From Bradyrhizobium sp. 1 (lineage in GTDB: Bacteria; Pseudomonadota; Alphaproteobacteria; Rhizobiales; Xanthobacteraceae), in the NCBI RefSeq assembly GCF_023073315.1, contig NZ_JADPJH010000004.1:1-52665 (forward strand): a stretch of DNA of 52,665 nt, in the 5' to 3' direction. Within the stretch, counting starts at the first letter, position 1. Each line of letters opens with the position of its first letter. The notes below the pieces were generated by a model. That model worked only from the letters and a program-made list of their open reading frames with translations. It was not told the DNA's origin and did no database searches. This document shows, in pieces, positions 17,814 to 26,926 of the stretch. A program made the position numbers and the translations under genes.

Positions 17814-17843
17814 AGCATAGCCCATCTTTGGCTGGCTCGCCAA
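17814..17843 (-). promoter_or_regulatory. Sigma-70-type promoter for the HD-domain gene
   Basis: Read on the minus strand, TTGGCG and TATGCT are separated by 18 bases, about 75 bases upstream of the HD-domain gene start. Both boxes match the housekeeping consensus at four or five of six positions. Confidence 0.45.
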
Positions 17844-17982
17844 ATCCCGAAACAAGAACACGGAAATATGTTACGCTATCGCTTCGCAACATCACGGTTG
17901 CGGTCATGGTCCGGCACACTTGGCGGGCGGCGGGCCAATGGCCGACCCTGGGGACGCTTGCACCGCGCTGCGGATGGCGGCG

Positions 17983-18099
17983 TCAATTCCCTCGCCCGAC
18001 GCGCCCCAGCATGGCGTCGAAAGCAGCCTTGATCCGGCGGATGTAAGGGTCCTTATAAGGACAATCCGGATTCCGGTCGTGCACCAGTACCCCGCTCAC
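17983..18099 (-). CDS. Possible 38-residue protein coupled to the transglutaminase gene
   Basis: A short frame that starts at a GTG sharing four bases (GTGA) with the stop of the transglutaminase gene, the same GTGA junction used between the two larger genes upstream in this operon. It contains VHDRNPDCPYKDPYIRRI and ends GRVGRGN: one Cys, an acidic-aromatic middle and a basic amphipathic helix. Third-position GC is about 70 percent, somewhat lower than the neighbours. I know no family for it. It could be a true small protein of the operon, even a substrate of the ligases, or a chance frame. Confidence 0.35.
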   Translation of the reverse strand: MSGVLVHDRNPDCPYKDPYIRRIKAAFDAMLGRVGRGN

Positions 18100-18974
18100 T
18101 CCACCAGCAGCACGTCCACGGCGACGCTGAGCTTCTGCTTCGGCGAGCCGACGATGATGCCGTCGACCGGCGATACGTCGGAGAAGTCCCGCGCGACCGC
18201 GAGCACGATATGGTCGTTGGCGACGAGGAGATCGTTGGTCGGATCGAAATCGACCCAGCCAAGCTCCGCCCCGCACCACAGCGACACCCAGGCATGGGTG
18301 GCATCGGCGCCTTGCAAACGCGGCTGCCCCGCAGGCGGAATGGTGCGCAGATAGCCGCTGACATAGGCCGCGGGCAGACCGAGCCCGCGCAGCCCCGCGA
18401 TCATCACATGGGCAAAGTCCTGGCAGACGCCGTGGCGCTTGTCGAAGACCTCGTTGAGCGGCGTCGAGATCACGGTGGCTTTGGGGTCGTAGCGGAATTC
18501 AGTGCGGATGCGATGCATCAGATCGACCGCCCCGGCAAGGATACCCGCGCCGGACGCGAAGCTCTCGGCCGCATAAAGGCTGACCGGACGCAGCACCGGG
18601 ACCAGCGGGCTCGCAAAGACATAGCCGACCGGCGAGCACGGCCCGAGGCTCGTCGCCTCGAAGGCGAGGTCGCGGATACTTTCCCAGGGCGGGCTTGCAG
18701 CGTCGCGCGCGGGCGGCTTGCGCGAAATCGAGATACGCGAACGTGAATCGATGCGCAGATTGCGATGCGCGGTTTCGATCACGATGCTCTCGGTCAGCGT
18801 GCCGAAGAAATCGCGGCGGACGTTGCGCTCGGACGGGCGCGGACGGATTTCGACCTTGTGCGAGATCAGTTCTTGACCGTTGCCGTCCTTCGGCTCGAGC
18901 CGCAGCGTGCAGCGGGCGAAGCTGACCGGGCTTTCGTATTCGTAAGTCGTGACGTGCCGGATGTCGTAGATCAC
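18096..18974 (-). CDS. Transglutaminase-like protein with bacterial transglutaminase N-domain
   Basis: A 292-residue protein with a Bact_transglu_N domain (residues 1-85, opening IYDIRHVTTYEYESPVSFA) and a transglutaminase core (~150-245). The papain-like triad is complete: Cys184 in HGVCQDFAH, His227 in DATHAWVSLW and Asp244 in VDFDPTND. Members of this group are cytosolic and are thought to act on peptide or isopeptide bonds rather than crosslink extracellular proteins. The start is a GTG overlapping the stop of the ATP-grasp/alpha-E gene by four bases, so translation is probably coupled. It is the third gene of the amidoligase operon. Confidence 0.92.
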   Translation of the reverse strand: MIYDIRHVTTYEYESPVSFARCTLRLEPKDGNGQELISHKVEIRPRPSERNVRRDFFGTLTESIVIETAHRNLRIDSRSRISISRKPPARDAASPPWESIRDLAFEATSLGPCSPVGYVFASPLVPVLRPVSLYAAESFASGAGILAGAVDLMHRIRTEFRYDPKATVISTPLNEVFDKRHGVCQDFAHVMIAGLRGLGLPAAYVSGYLRTIPPAGQPRLQGADATHAWVSLWCGAELGWVDFDPTNDLLVANDHIVLAVARDFSDVSPVDGIIVGSPKQKLSVAVDVLLVE

Positions 18975-21496
18975 GCGAGCCCCGTCAGCTTTTCCGGCCG
19001 GCTAGCATTGGGGCCATGCGGGAAGTAGTGCAGACTGATGGCTTCGGCGAGACTGAGCAGGTCCTGCTCCAGCGAGAACAGCGTCTTCACCTCGAGCTTC
19101 TCGGCCTCGGCGGTAGCCAGCATCGACTGCGCCGCGAGCGCGAGCCGCTGCGGCTTCTCGATCAGGCCATGCTCCTTCAGGCTCGGAAGTGCCGCGATGT
19201 GCTCGTTCAGCGTCGTCACCTGGAACGCCACCGAGCGCGGATTGTAGGGATCGAGCACCGCGAGGTCGCGCACCGGCGCCAGGATCGGCGCCAGCAGATA
19301 GCGCGAGTGATAAGTGATCTGGGAATCCACCAGCGTCAGCAGGATGTCGAGATCCTCGTCGCCGGCCTCGTCATAGGCGAACTGGCGGGCGAAACGCGCG
19401 GTGTTGATGGCGCGCTCGGTGCGGCGGCCGATGTCGAGGAAGCGCCAGCCGGCGGCGCGGTTCATGTTCTCCTGCGCCAACCCGGCAAAGCTCGCCAGCT
19501 CCTGCAAGGTCAGCTCGGCCGCGCTGACCACGCTGTCGTCGCCCTCGACCTCCCAGGCCAACCGATCGGCCATCTCGGTGATGACCTGCCAGGCATCGGG
19601 CGACAGCCGCTCGCGCAAGGAGGTCGCGGTGCGCTGCGCCGCGCGCACCAGCGACAATGCCGAGCCGAAGCGCTCCGGGCTCTGCAAGGCTTCGGCGACA
19701 ATGCGCGCGGGGGCCGCACGTGAGGCTTGCGAGATCGCGCCCCAGGCCACCAGCAGACGCTGGATACGTTCGGCTGATTGCAGCGAGGCCGCGGTGCCCT
19801 TGTTGGGCCCGCTCGGCGAGCCCAGCGCGCGCACCAGCCGCAGCGTCGCTTCGGCCCGTTCGAGATAGCGGCCGAGCCAGTACAGATTGTCGGCGGCACG
19901 GCTCGGCAGCACGCCGGCGATGCGACGGATGCGGACTTTGTCGGTCGCCGGCAGCAGTGAGGCGGTCGCGACCTTCTTCTCCGAGACTACCCAGACGTCG
20001 GCGGCGCGGGCGCCGTCGCCCATCGACACCGCGCGCGCATCCGTCTTCTCGGCGATCCGGCAGAAGCCGCCGGGCATGATGGCCCATCCGTCCGGCGTCG
20101 CCGCCGCGAACACGCGCAGCACGAAGGGACGCGGCGTGAGCTGGCCCTGCTCCCAGACCGGCATGGTCGAGAGCCGCACCACCTCCTGGCCGACGTAATC
20201 CATGCCGCGCGCGGTGATGGAGTCGATCAGGCGCTGGCGGCCCTCGGCGTCGAGCTCGCTCGCGAGCACCGGGCCATTGCTGTCGACGCCGGGCACGCCG
20301 CGCCGATAGGCGCCTTCGATCGCGACCTCGTCGAGCCGCGACAGCACCTCGTCGCGTGCCGACTTCTGGCCGCACCACCAGGTCGCGATGTGCGGCATCT
20401 TCAGCTCTTCGCCGAGCAGGCGGCGGCTGAGCGCCGGCAGGAAGCCGAGCAGCGCGCGCGCCTCCAGCACGCCGGAGCCCGGCATGTTGGCGACGACGAC
20501 GCCGTCCTTGCGCAGCACGTCGATCAGGCCGGGCACGCCGAGATGCGAGGACGCATCGAGCTCGAGCGGATCGAGCGAATTGGAATCGACGCGTCGCAAG
20601 AGCACGTCGAGCCGCTTCAACCCCGCGACCGTGCGGATGTGGATGCGATTGTCGCTGACGGCGAGATCGTCGCCCTCGACCAAGAGGAAGCCAAGATAGC
20701 GCGCCAGCGTCGCGTGCTCGAAATAGGTTTCGCTGAAGGCGCCGGGAGTGAGCACGCCGATCCGCGGCTCATCGCGATCTGCGCGTGCGCGCAGGCTGTC
20801 GCGGAACGCCTCGAAGAACGGCGCGACGCGCGGCACGTTCATCGACTTGTAGAGATCGGAGAAGGCGCGCGAAAGCACCAGGCGGTTCTCCAGCGCGTAG
20901 CCCGCGCCCGACGGCGCCTGGGTGCGGTCGCCGAGCACCCACCAGCGGCCGTCGGGGCCGCGGCCGACATCGGCGGCATAGAGCGAGAGATAGCGCCCGC
21001 CCGGCGGCTCGACGCCACAGACGGGGCGGAGATATTCAGGACTGCCGGCAATCGCGGCCGCGGGCAGCGCGCCTTCGGCGACCAGCTTCCCCTCGCCATA
21101 GATGTCGCGCAGCACAAGCTCCAAAAGCTCGGCGCGCTGGGTGATGCCGGCGGACAGCTGCTTCCAGTCGGCCTCGTCGATCAGCAGCGGCAGATGGCTG
21201 ATCGACCACGGCCGGTCGGCGCCGTCACCGGGCGCCCGATAGGTGACACCGGCCTCGCGCAGATGGCGGTCTGCCATGCCGAAGCGCCGCTCGACCTCGT
21301 CGGGGGCAAGCGCGCCGAAGGCGTCGAAAAAGCGGCTCCAGACCGCGCGCGGGGCGCCGTCGGGCCCCAGGAACTCGTCGGGAATGCCGGGCAGGCGGCG
21401 ATAGTCGCGGACCCATTGCGCAAGGCGGCGCTGGCCGTCAGTTTGTCCTGGCGCCTTACCCGCCTTGTCGTTCTGTTCGGCTGCGCCCTCGCCCAT
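18971..21496 (-). CDS. Circularly permuted ATP-grasp protein fused to alpha-E domain
   Basis: An 841-residue two-part enzyme. Residues ~35-510 are a circularly permuted type 2 ATP-grasp domain (formerly DUF404/DUF407) with WWVLGDRTQAPSGAGYALENR at 186-206, RIGVLTPGAFSETYFEHATL at 245-264 and VVANMPGSGVLE at 333-345. Residues ~527-835 are an alpha-E domain (DUF403), beginning IAGVLPSRAADNLYWLGRYL. In many genomes these are two separate genes; here they are joined. ATP-grasp enzymes activate a carboxylate as acyl phosphate and ligate it to an amine. With the flanking transglutaminases and DUF2126 it forms a conserved but experimentally undefined peptide-ligation module. It starts 27 bases after the upstream gene. 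Confidence 0.92.
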   Translation of the reverse strand: MGEGAAEQNDKAGKAPGQTDGQRRLAQWVRDYRRLPGIPDEFLGPDGAPRAVWSRFFDAFGALAPDEVERRFGMADRHLREAGVTYRAPGDGADRPWSISHLPLLIDEADWKQLSAGITQRAELLELVLRDIYGEGKLVAEGALPAAAIAGSPEYLRPVCGVEPPGGRYLSLYAADVGRGPDGRWWVLGDRTQAPSGAGYALENRLVLSRAFSDLYKSMNVPRVAPFFEAFRDSLRARADRDEPRIGVLTPGAFSETYFEHATLARYLGFLLVEGDDLAVSDNRIHIRTVAGLKRLDVLLRRVDSNSLDPLELDASSHLGVPGLIDVLRKDGVVVANMPGSGVLEARALLGFLPALSRRLLGEELKMPHIATWWCGQKSARDEVLSRLDEVAIEGAYRRGVPGVDSNGPVLASELDAEGRQRLIDSITARGMDYVGQEVVRLSTMPVWEQGQLTPRPFVLRVFAAATPDGWAIMPGGFCRIAEKTDARAVSMGDGARAADVWVVSEKKVATASLLPATDKVRIRRIAGVLPSRAADNLYWLGRYLERAEATLRLVRALGSPSGPNKGTAASLQSAERIQRLLVAWGAISQASRAAPARIVAEALQSPERFGSALSLVRAAQRTATSLRERLSPDAWQVITEMADRLAWEVEGDDSVVSAAELTLQELASFAGLAQENMNRAAGWRFLDIGRRTERAINTARFARQFAYDEAGDEDLDILLTLVDSQITYHSRYLLAPILAPVRDLAVLDPYNPRSVAFQVTTLNEHIAALPSLKEHGLIEKPQRLALAAQSMLATAEAEKLEVKTLFSLEQDLLSLAEAISLHYFPHGPNASRPEKLTGLA

Positions 21497-21523
21497 GGGC
21501 CTGTCCCTCCCCCACCCTCATAC

Positions 21524-24500
21524 TCATTGCAGGAGCGGGGTCCGCAAGTCGAGGGTCAGCGGAAACTCATTTGTGCGTTCCTCGGGCGGCGGCTGCATCG
21601 GGCCGGGCGTATGGCCGTGGTCCTGGAAGCGCGCCAGCCGCCGCGCCTCGGCCTCATAGGTGTTGACGGGCTTGGTCTCGTAGCTGCGGCCGCCGGGATG
21701 GGCGACGTGGTAGACGCAGCCGCCGAGCGAGCGGCCGTTCCAGGTGTCGATGATGTCAAAGGTCAGGGGCGCGTGGACCGGGATGGTCGGGTGCAGGCCG
21801 GAGGCCGGCTGCCAGGCCTTGAAGCGGACGGCGGCCACGGCTTCGCCCGAGCGGCCGGTCGAGGTCATCGGCAGGCGGCGGCCGTTGCAGGTGATGATGT
21901 GGCGGCCCTCGACAAAGCCCTCGGCTTTCACCTGGAGCCGCTCGACCGAACTGTCGACATAGCGCACCGTACCGCCGGCCGAGCCTTCCTCGCCGAGCAC
22001 GTGCCAGGGCTCCAGCGCCTGCCGCAGCTCCAGCGTCACGCCGCCTTGATGGACGCGGCCGAAGGCGGGAAAGCGGAATTCGAGCTGGGCCAGATACCAT
22101 TCGGGATCGAACGGATAGCCTGCTTGCTTCAGCTCGGAGAGCACGTCCTGAAAATCCTCCCAGATGAAATGCGGCAGCATATAGCGATCGTGCAGCGCCG
22201 TGCCCCAGCGCACGAACTTGCCGGCTTGCGGCTCGCGCCAGAATTTTGCGATCAACGCGCGGATCAGCAACTGCTGCGCCAGCGACATGCGCGGATCGGG
22301 CGGCATTTCGAGCGCGCGAAATTCGACTAGACCGAGCCGGCCCGTGGTCCCGTCAGGCGAATAGAGCTTGTCGATGCAGATTTCGGCGCGGTGGGTGTTG
22401 CCGGTGATGTCGACGAGCAGATGCCGGAACAGGCGGTCCACCAGCCATAGCGGCGTCTGGTAGCCCGGCGGCGGCACGTGCGAGAGCGCGATCTCGAGCT
22501 CGTAGATGCTGTCGTGGCGCGCTTCGTCGATGCGCGGCGCCTGGCTGGTCGGGCCGATGAACAGGCCAGAGAAGAAATAGGACAGCGAGGGATGCCGCTG
22601 CCAGTACAGCACGAGGCTCTTCAACAGATCAGGCCGGCGCAGGAACGGCGAGTCCTGCGGGCTGGAGCCGCCGATCACGACATGATTGCCGCCACCGGTG
22701 CCGGTATGGCGGCCGTCGACCAGGAAGCGGTTGGCGCCGAGGCGTGTCTTGCCGGCGTCCTCATAGAGCCCGACGGTGATGTCGACCGCCTCGCGCCAGC
22801 TCTTCGCCGGCTGGATGTTGACCTCGATGACACCAGGGTCGGGCGTCACCTTGACGACCTCGATGCGCGGATCGAACGGCGGCGGGTAGCCTTCGACGTG
22901 GACCTGAATCTGCATCTCTTCGGCGGTCGCTTCGAGGGCCGCGACCAGCTCGAGATAATCCTCGATGCGCTCGACCGGCGGCATGAAGGCGCAGAGCACG
23001 CCGTCGCGGACTTCGACCGACATCGCGGTACGGACCGGGACGGACGTGTTGAGATGCTCGGGCTCGACCTGCGGCGGCGATTCCGGACGCGCCGGAAGGC
23101 TGAACACCGGCAGCTTGCCGCGGGCCTCCATCGGGTCCTGTTCGACGATGTAGGGATATTGGTTGGGCGGGATATGGCCGAGCGAGCCGATCGGCAAGCG
23201 CAAGCCCAACGGTGAATCGCCCGGCATCAAAAACAGATGATTGCGCCGGAGTTGCCAGCGCTCGCTGCGCCAGCGCGGCGGCGCGTTCCAGCGCTGCACC
23301 GGCAGCACGAAACCCCGCGGCGTGTTCAGCCCCTCGTCAAACACCCGCGCCATGCGCGCGCGCGCTTCCGGATCGGATAATTTGGAGTCGGAGGGATCGA
23401 CGTTGACGGCAAGCTCGGCCTCCTTGTGGAGCCAGTAGGCGGTGTCCTCATAGGCCGGGATGATGTAGCCGGGATCGAGCCCGAGCCGCAACGCCGTGCC
23501 CTCCACGAACGCCTGGGCGTCCTTGACCTCGGCGCGCCGCGGATTCTCGATCTTCGCGATCAGATCGGCATTCTTCCAGATCGGCACGCCGTCCTTGCGC
23601 CAGTACAGGCCAAAGGCCCAGCGCGGCAGGCTTTCGCCCGGATACCATTTGCCCTCGCCGTAATGCAGCAGCCCGCCAGGCGCAAAGCGCGCGTGCAGGC
23701 GGCGGATCAGATCGTCGCCAAGCGCGCGCTTGGTCGGACCGACCGCCTCGGTGTTCCATTCGGCTGCTTCGAGATCGTCGACGGAAACGAAGGTCGGCTC
23801 GCCGCCCATGGTGAGCCGCACGTCCTGCGCGGCGAGATCGCCATCGACCTGCTCGCCGAGATCGTTGAGCCGCGTCCAGGATTCGTCGGAGAACGGCTTT
23901 GTGATGCGCGGCGCCTCGCGGATCCGCTTCACGCTCATGTCGAATTCGAACTCGACCTCGGCAAAGCCGGCGCCGCCGGAGATCGGCGCAGCCGAGCGAT
24001 AATGCGGCGTGGCGGCAACCGGGATGTGCCCCTCGCCCGCGAGCATGCCGGAAGTCGCATCAAAACCGATCCAGCCTGCGCCCGGCAGATAGACCTCGGC
24101 CCAGGCGTGCAGATCAGTGAAATCGTTCTCGACTTCCGGCGGTCCCTCGATCGGATCGATGTCGGGACGGATCTGGATGAGATAGCCGGAGACGAAACGG
24201 GCGGCGAGCCCGAGATGACGGAAGGTCTGGATCAGGAGCCAAGCGGAGTCGCGGCACGATCCGGCGCCGGAGGTGAGCGTCTCCTCCGGCGTCTGCACGC
24301 CGGGCTCCATGCGGATGATGTAACGGACGTGCTTCTGAAGCTCGCGATTGAGATCGACCAGGAAGTTGACGGTGTTCGGAGCTTCATGCGGGATCGTGTC
24401 GAGAAATTTTGCGAACAGCCGATCAGGCTTGATGGTGTCGAGATACGGCGCGAGCTCGGTCTTCAAATCCTTCGAATACTCGAACGGAAAGGCGTCGGCA

Positions 24501-24793
24501 TAAGGCTCGACGAAGAAGTCGAACGGGTTGACCACGGTCATCTGCGCGCTGAAATCGACCTCGAATTTCAGCTCGGTCGTCTTCTCCGGAAACACGTAGC
24601 GCGCGAGCCAGTTGCCCTGCGGGTCCTGCTGCCAGTTCACGAAATGATTGGCCGGGGTGACCTTGAGCGAATAGCTCAGGATCGGCGTGCGCGTGTGCGG
24701 CGCCGGCCGCAGGCGGATCGTCTGCGGGCCAAGATCGATCGGACGGTCGTATTTGTAGTGCGTGACGTGGTGCAATGCGACGTAGATCGACAC
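21524..24793 (-). CDS. Transglutaminase fused to DUF2126 putative amidoligase
   Basis: A 1089-residue protein, the first gene of the operon. Residues 1-85 are a Bact_transglu_N domain ([20 protein letters not shown]), residues ~135-250 a transglutaminase core with Cys180 (GAGSCRDS), His229 (DLHAWAEVY) and Asp245 ([10 protein letters not shown]). The remaining ~800 residues are DUF2126, described as a putative glutamine-synthetase-like carboxylate-amine ligase, with [16 protein letters not shown] near 355 and HNH-like [20 protein letters not shown] near 727. I chose GTG at 24793 because family members begin MSIYV-like and GGAG lies 11 bases upstream; a frame to 24850 is less likely. Linked ligase and protease-like domains suggest making and trimming a peptide or amide. 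Confidence 0.92.
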   Translation of the reverse strand: MSIYVALHHVTHYKYDRPIDLGPQTIRLRPAPHTRTPILSYSLKVTPANHFVNWQQDPQGNWLARYVFPEKTTELKFEVDFSAQMTVVNPFDFFVEPYADAFPFEYSKDLKTELAPYLDTIKPDRLFAKFLDTIPHEAPNTVNFLVDLNRELQKHVRYIIRMEPGVQTPEETLTSGAGSCRDSAWLLIQTFRHLGLAARFVSGYLIQIRPDIDPIEGPPEVENDFTDLHAWAEVYLPGAGWIGFDATSGMLAGEGHIPVAATPHYRSAAPISGGAGFAEVEFEFDMSVKRIREAPRITKPFSDESWTRLNDLGEQVDGDLAAQDVRLTMGGEPTFVSVDDLEAAEWNTEAVGPTKRALGDDLIRRLHARFAPGGLLHYGEGKWYPGESLPRWAFGLYWRKDGVPIWKNADLIAKIENPRRAEVKDAQAFVEGTALRLGLDPGYIIPAYEDTAYWLHKEAELAVNVDPSDSKLSDPEARARMARVFDEGLNTPRGFVLPVQRWNAPPRWRSERWQLRRNHLFLMPGDSPLGLRLPIGSLGHIPPNQYPYIVEQDPMEARGKLPVFSLPARPESPPQVEPEHLNTSVPVRTAMSVEVRDGVLCAFMPPVERIEDYLELVAALEATAEEMQIQVHVEGYPPPFDPRIEVVKVTPDPGVIEVNIQPAKSWREAVDITVGLYEDAGKTRLGANRFLVDGRHTGTGGGNHVVIGGSSPQDSPFLRRPDLLKSLVLYWQRHPSLSYFFSGLFIGPTSQAPRIDEARHDSIYELEIALSHVPPPGYQTPLWLVDRLFRHLLVDITGNTHRAEICIDKLYSPDGTTGRLGLVEFRALEMPPDPRMSLAQQLLIRALIAKFWREPQAGKFVRWGTALHDRYMLPHFIWEDFQDVLSELKQAGYPFDPEWYLAQLEFRFPAFGRVHQGGVTLELRQALEPWHVLGEEGSAGGTVRYVDSSVERLQVKAEGFVEGRHIITCNGRRLPMTSTGRSGEAVAAVRFKAWQPASGLHPTIPVHAPLTFDIIDTWNGRSLGGCVYHVAHPGGRSYETKPVNTYEAEARRLARFQDHGHTPGPMQPPPEERTNEFPLTLDLRTPLLQ

Positions 24794-24929
24794 GGGGTGC
24801 GGTACTCCAGCAGCTTTTTTGAGCAGAACACCTGACGTCAGTGCGATCAAGCACTAACAACGGGCAAACCCTGCCTATACAAGGTGCGGGCCGTCCGCTT
24901 GCACGTCGTTAACGGGTACGCCGAAGGTC

Positions 24930-26234
24930 TTACGCCGCCGAAGTCAGCCGCTGCAGGAACTGCGTGACCTCGCGGCGGAGCGTCTCGACCTCGCCGTGGA
25001 CGCGTTCTGAGGCGCTGTTGACGCGGCTTGCGACGCGGCCGGTGTCGGCGGCGGCTTCGCTGATGCCCGTCACGTTGGAGGACACTTCCGAGGTTCCAGC
25101 CGAGGCTTCCTGAACGTTGCGGGCGATCTCGCGGGTCGCAAGGCCCTGCTGCTCGATCGAGGTCGCGATCGAGGCGGTGATGCCGTTGATCTCGGCGATG
25201 GTCTGCGCGATGGCTTCGACGGCTGCGACCGAGTTGGTGGTCGACTGTTGCATCTCGCCGACCTTGGCGCTGATTTCCTCGGTCGCTTTCGCGGTCTGGT
25301 TGGCGAGACTCTTGACCTCGGAGGCCACGACGGCAAAGCCGCGGCCGGCCTCGCCCGCACGCGCCGCCTCGATGGTGGCGTTGAGCGCCAGCAAATTGGT
25401 CTGCGAGGCGATCTCGCTGATCAGCTTGACGACGTCGCCGATCCGTAGCGCGGCATCTGCGAGCGAGCGGATCTCGCTGCCGGCGCGATTGGCCTCGTTC
25501 ACGGCGCGTCCCGTGCTCGTGGTCGAGCCGCTCACCTGGCGGCCGATCTCGGCGATCGAGGATGCGAGCTGCTCGGCGGCGCTGGCGACGGTCGCGACAT
25601 TGCGCGAAGCCTGGTCGGAGGCGCTACGCACGCCGGAGGTCTGCCGGCTGGTCTTCTCGGCCGCAGCCGACATCTGGCCGGCGTCGGATTCGAGATCGGT
25701 CGCGGCGCCCATCAGCGTACCAGCAACGCCGTCGAGATGCGTGCCGAACTGCTTTGCGAGATCTGCGATCTCGACGACGCGGCGGCCGAGGCTGTCGGTG
25801 CCGGAATTGATGACGACGGCCGAACGACGGAACGAGCCGGGCAGACCGCGCGCGAGGATCTTTCGAAAGTGCTTGCCGCGGCTGGCATAGTCCATCGACG
25901 CCGAGGCCTCGCGCAGGAAGGCATCGGTGATGTCGAGCATGTCGTTGACCGACTTCTGGATCGAGCCGATCCGACCGGCCTGGCGATTGCTGAGGATGCG
26001 CGCTTCGACATCGCCATGCGAAGCCTTGCGACAGACATCGGCGACTTCATCGACGGCCATTGCCGTGCGATGCTGGCACCAGACGGCGTAACCGAGCAGC
26101 GCGACCGTCGCGCCGAGCAGCGCTGCACTGGCGATTCCGGTCACGCCGAGAAGCGAGAGGACGAACGCGACGACAGCAAGAACACACGCGAGCGCGGTCG
26201 CTCCCTGCGCCTTAGAGAGAGAGCACAAATTCAT
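24930..26234 (-). CDS. Methyl-accepting chemotaxis protein without periplasmic domain
   Basis: A 434-residue chemoreceptor. Two adjacent membrane helices (residues ~10-30 and 33-53) form a hairpin, so there is no periplasmic sensor. A linker and HAMP-like section follow, then the signalling domain with the near-invariant tip [20 protein letters not shown], flanked by methylation-helix repeats. No CheR-binding pentapeptide is present at the end (QRLTSAA). Its gene overlaps the 3' end of the PAS gene upstream, so the PAS protein probably provides the sensing. I used ATG at 26234; a GTG at 26246 is also possible. Confidence 0.9.
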   Translation of the reverse strand: MNLCSLSKAQGATALACVLAVVAFVLSLLGVTGIASAALLGATVALLGYAVWCQHRTAMAVDEVADVCRKASHGDVEARILSNRQAGRIGSIQKSVNDMLDITDAFLREASASMDYASRGKHFRKILARGLPGSFRRSAVVINSGTDSLGRRVVEIADLAKQFGTHLDGVAGTLMGAATDLESDAGQMSAAAEKTSRQTSGVRSASDQASRNVATVASAAEQLASSIAEIGRQVSGSTTSTGRAVNEANRAGSEIRSLADAALRIGDVVKLISEIASQTNLLALNATIEAARAGEAGRGFAVVASEVKSLANQTAKATEEISAKVGEMQQSTTNSVAAVEAIAQTIAEINGITASIATSIEQQGLATREIARNVQEASAGTSEVSSNVTGISEAAADTGRVASRVNSASERVHGEVETLRREVTQFLQRLTSAA

Positions 26235-26733
26235 CGTAACCGACACCCTGTTGCTTCAGTAGTCCGACCATCGCTTCGAAGCTCGCGTGCATGCCGTCCT
26301 TGGCGTTGGCATGCCGCGCCTCTTCCGCGCACAGCGTCTTGTAGATCGGCTTGATGCGCTCGATCTGCGCAGGATCCGGCTTGCGACGGTTGGAGTGATA
26401 GCCGACGACATTCCCGCGCTCGTCGAAGGTCGGCGTGACGTGGGCGAACACCCAGTAATGACTGCCGTCCTTCGCGAGATTGACGACGTAGGCGAAGATC
26501 TCCTGCTTCGACTGAAGCGTGTCCCAGAGCAGCTTGAAGACGCTGCGCGGCATGTCGGGATGGCGGATCATGCTGTGGGGCGCGCCCATCAGCTCGGCAT
26601 AAGAGTACTTCGCCATGCGAATGAAGACGTCGTTGGCGTAAGTGATGCGGCCCTTGAGATCGGTCTTCGACACGATCAGCTCCTCTTCACCGAGGAGGTT
26701 TTCTACGCCGGTCGGCCGTATCGCACGCGTCAT
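26212..26733 (-). CDS. Aer-like PAS domain protein
   Basis: A 173-residue soluble protein with one PAS domain (residues ~14-120). The Aer-type pattern is seen: [40 protein letters not shown] and [20 protein letters not shown]. In Aer such a domain binds FAD and reports redox state. The last ~50 residues are helical ([20 protein letters not shown]). The stop overlaps the start of the chemoreceptor gene by 23 bases, so the two are translationally coupled and probably form a split energy-taxis receptor. The ATG at 26733 removes an unlikely N-terminal extension. Confidence 0.87.
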   Translation of the reverse strand: MTRAIRPTGVENLLGEEELIVSKTDLKGRITYANDVFIRMAKYSYAELMGAPHSMIRHPDMPRSVFKLLWDTLQSKQEIFAYVVNLAKDGSHYWVFAHVTPTFDERGNVVGYHSNRRKPDPAQIERIKPIYKTLCAEEARHANAKDGMHASFEAMVGLLKQQGVGYDEFVLSL

Positions 26734-26852
26734 CGTTGACGAATCCCGTCGAGGGGCGAACGCCCCAGATAAGGAGGCGAGCTCGCATTGTCCAAGGATT
26801 ACGGCAAGAATTGTTAATCGTGTGTGAGCACAGGAATCCGTGCGGTGGTATG

Positions 26853-26878
26853 GCACCTACGTATGACTACGTAGGTGC
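26853..26878. terminator. Perfect 11-bp hairpin between uxaA-like and PAS genes
   Basis: GCACCTACGTA (26853-26863) and TACGTAGGTGC (26868-26878) are exact inverted repeats with a four-base loop. It lies 48 bases after the stop of the dehydratase gene and 120 bases before the PAS start, all minus strand. No T run follows, so it may be a terminator of the upstream unit or an operator for the PAS-chemoreceptor pair. Confidence 0.55.
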
Positions 26879-26926
26879 GCTGCCCCTCCTGCATATTCCC
26901 GCATCGAGACGCACGACGCGCGACAA

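Noticed and set aside
20390..22330. A 646-residue plus-strand open frame across the ATP-grasp and DUF2126 genes
   Set aside because: Crosses two real genes and the gap between them, Arg/Glu/Ala-rich without any recognisable fold; an antisense shadow.
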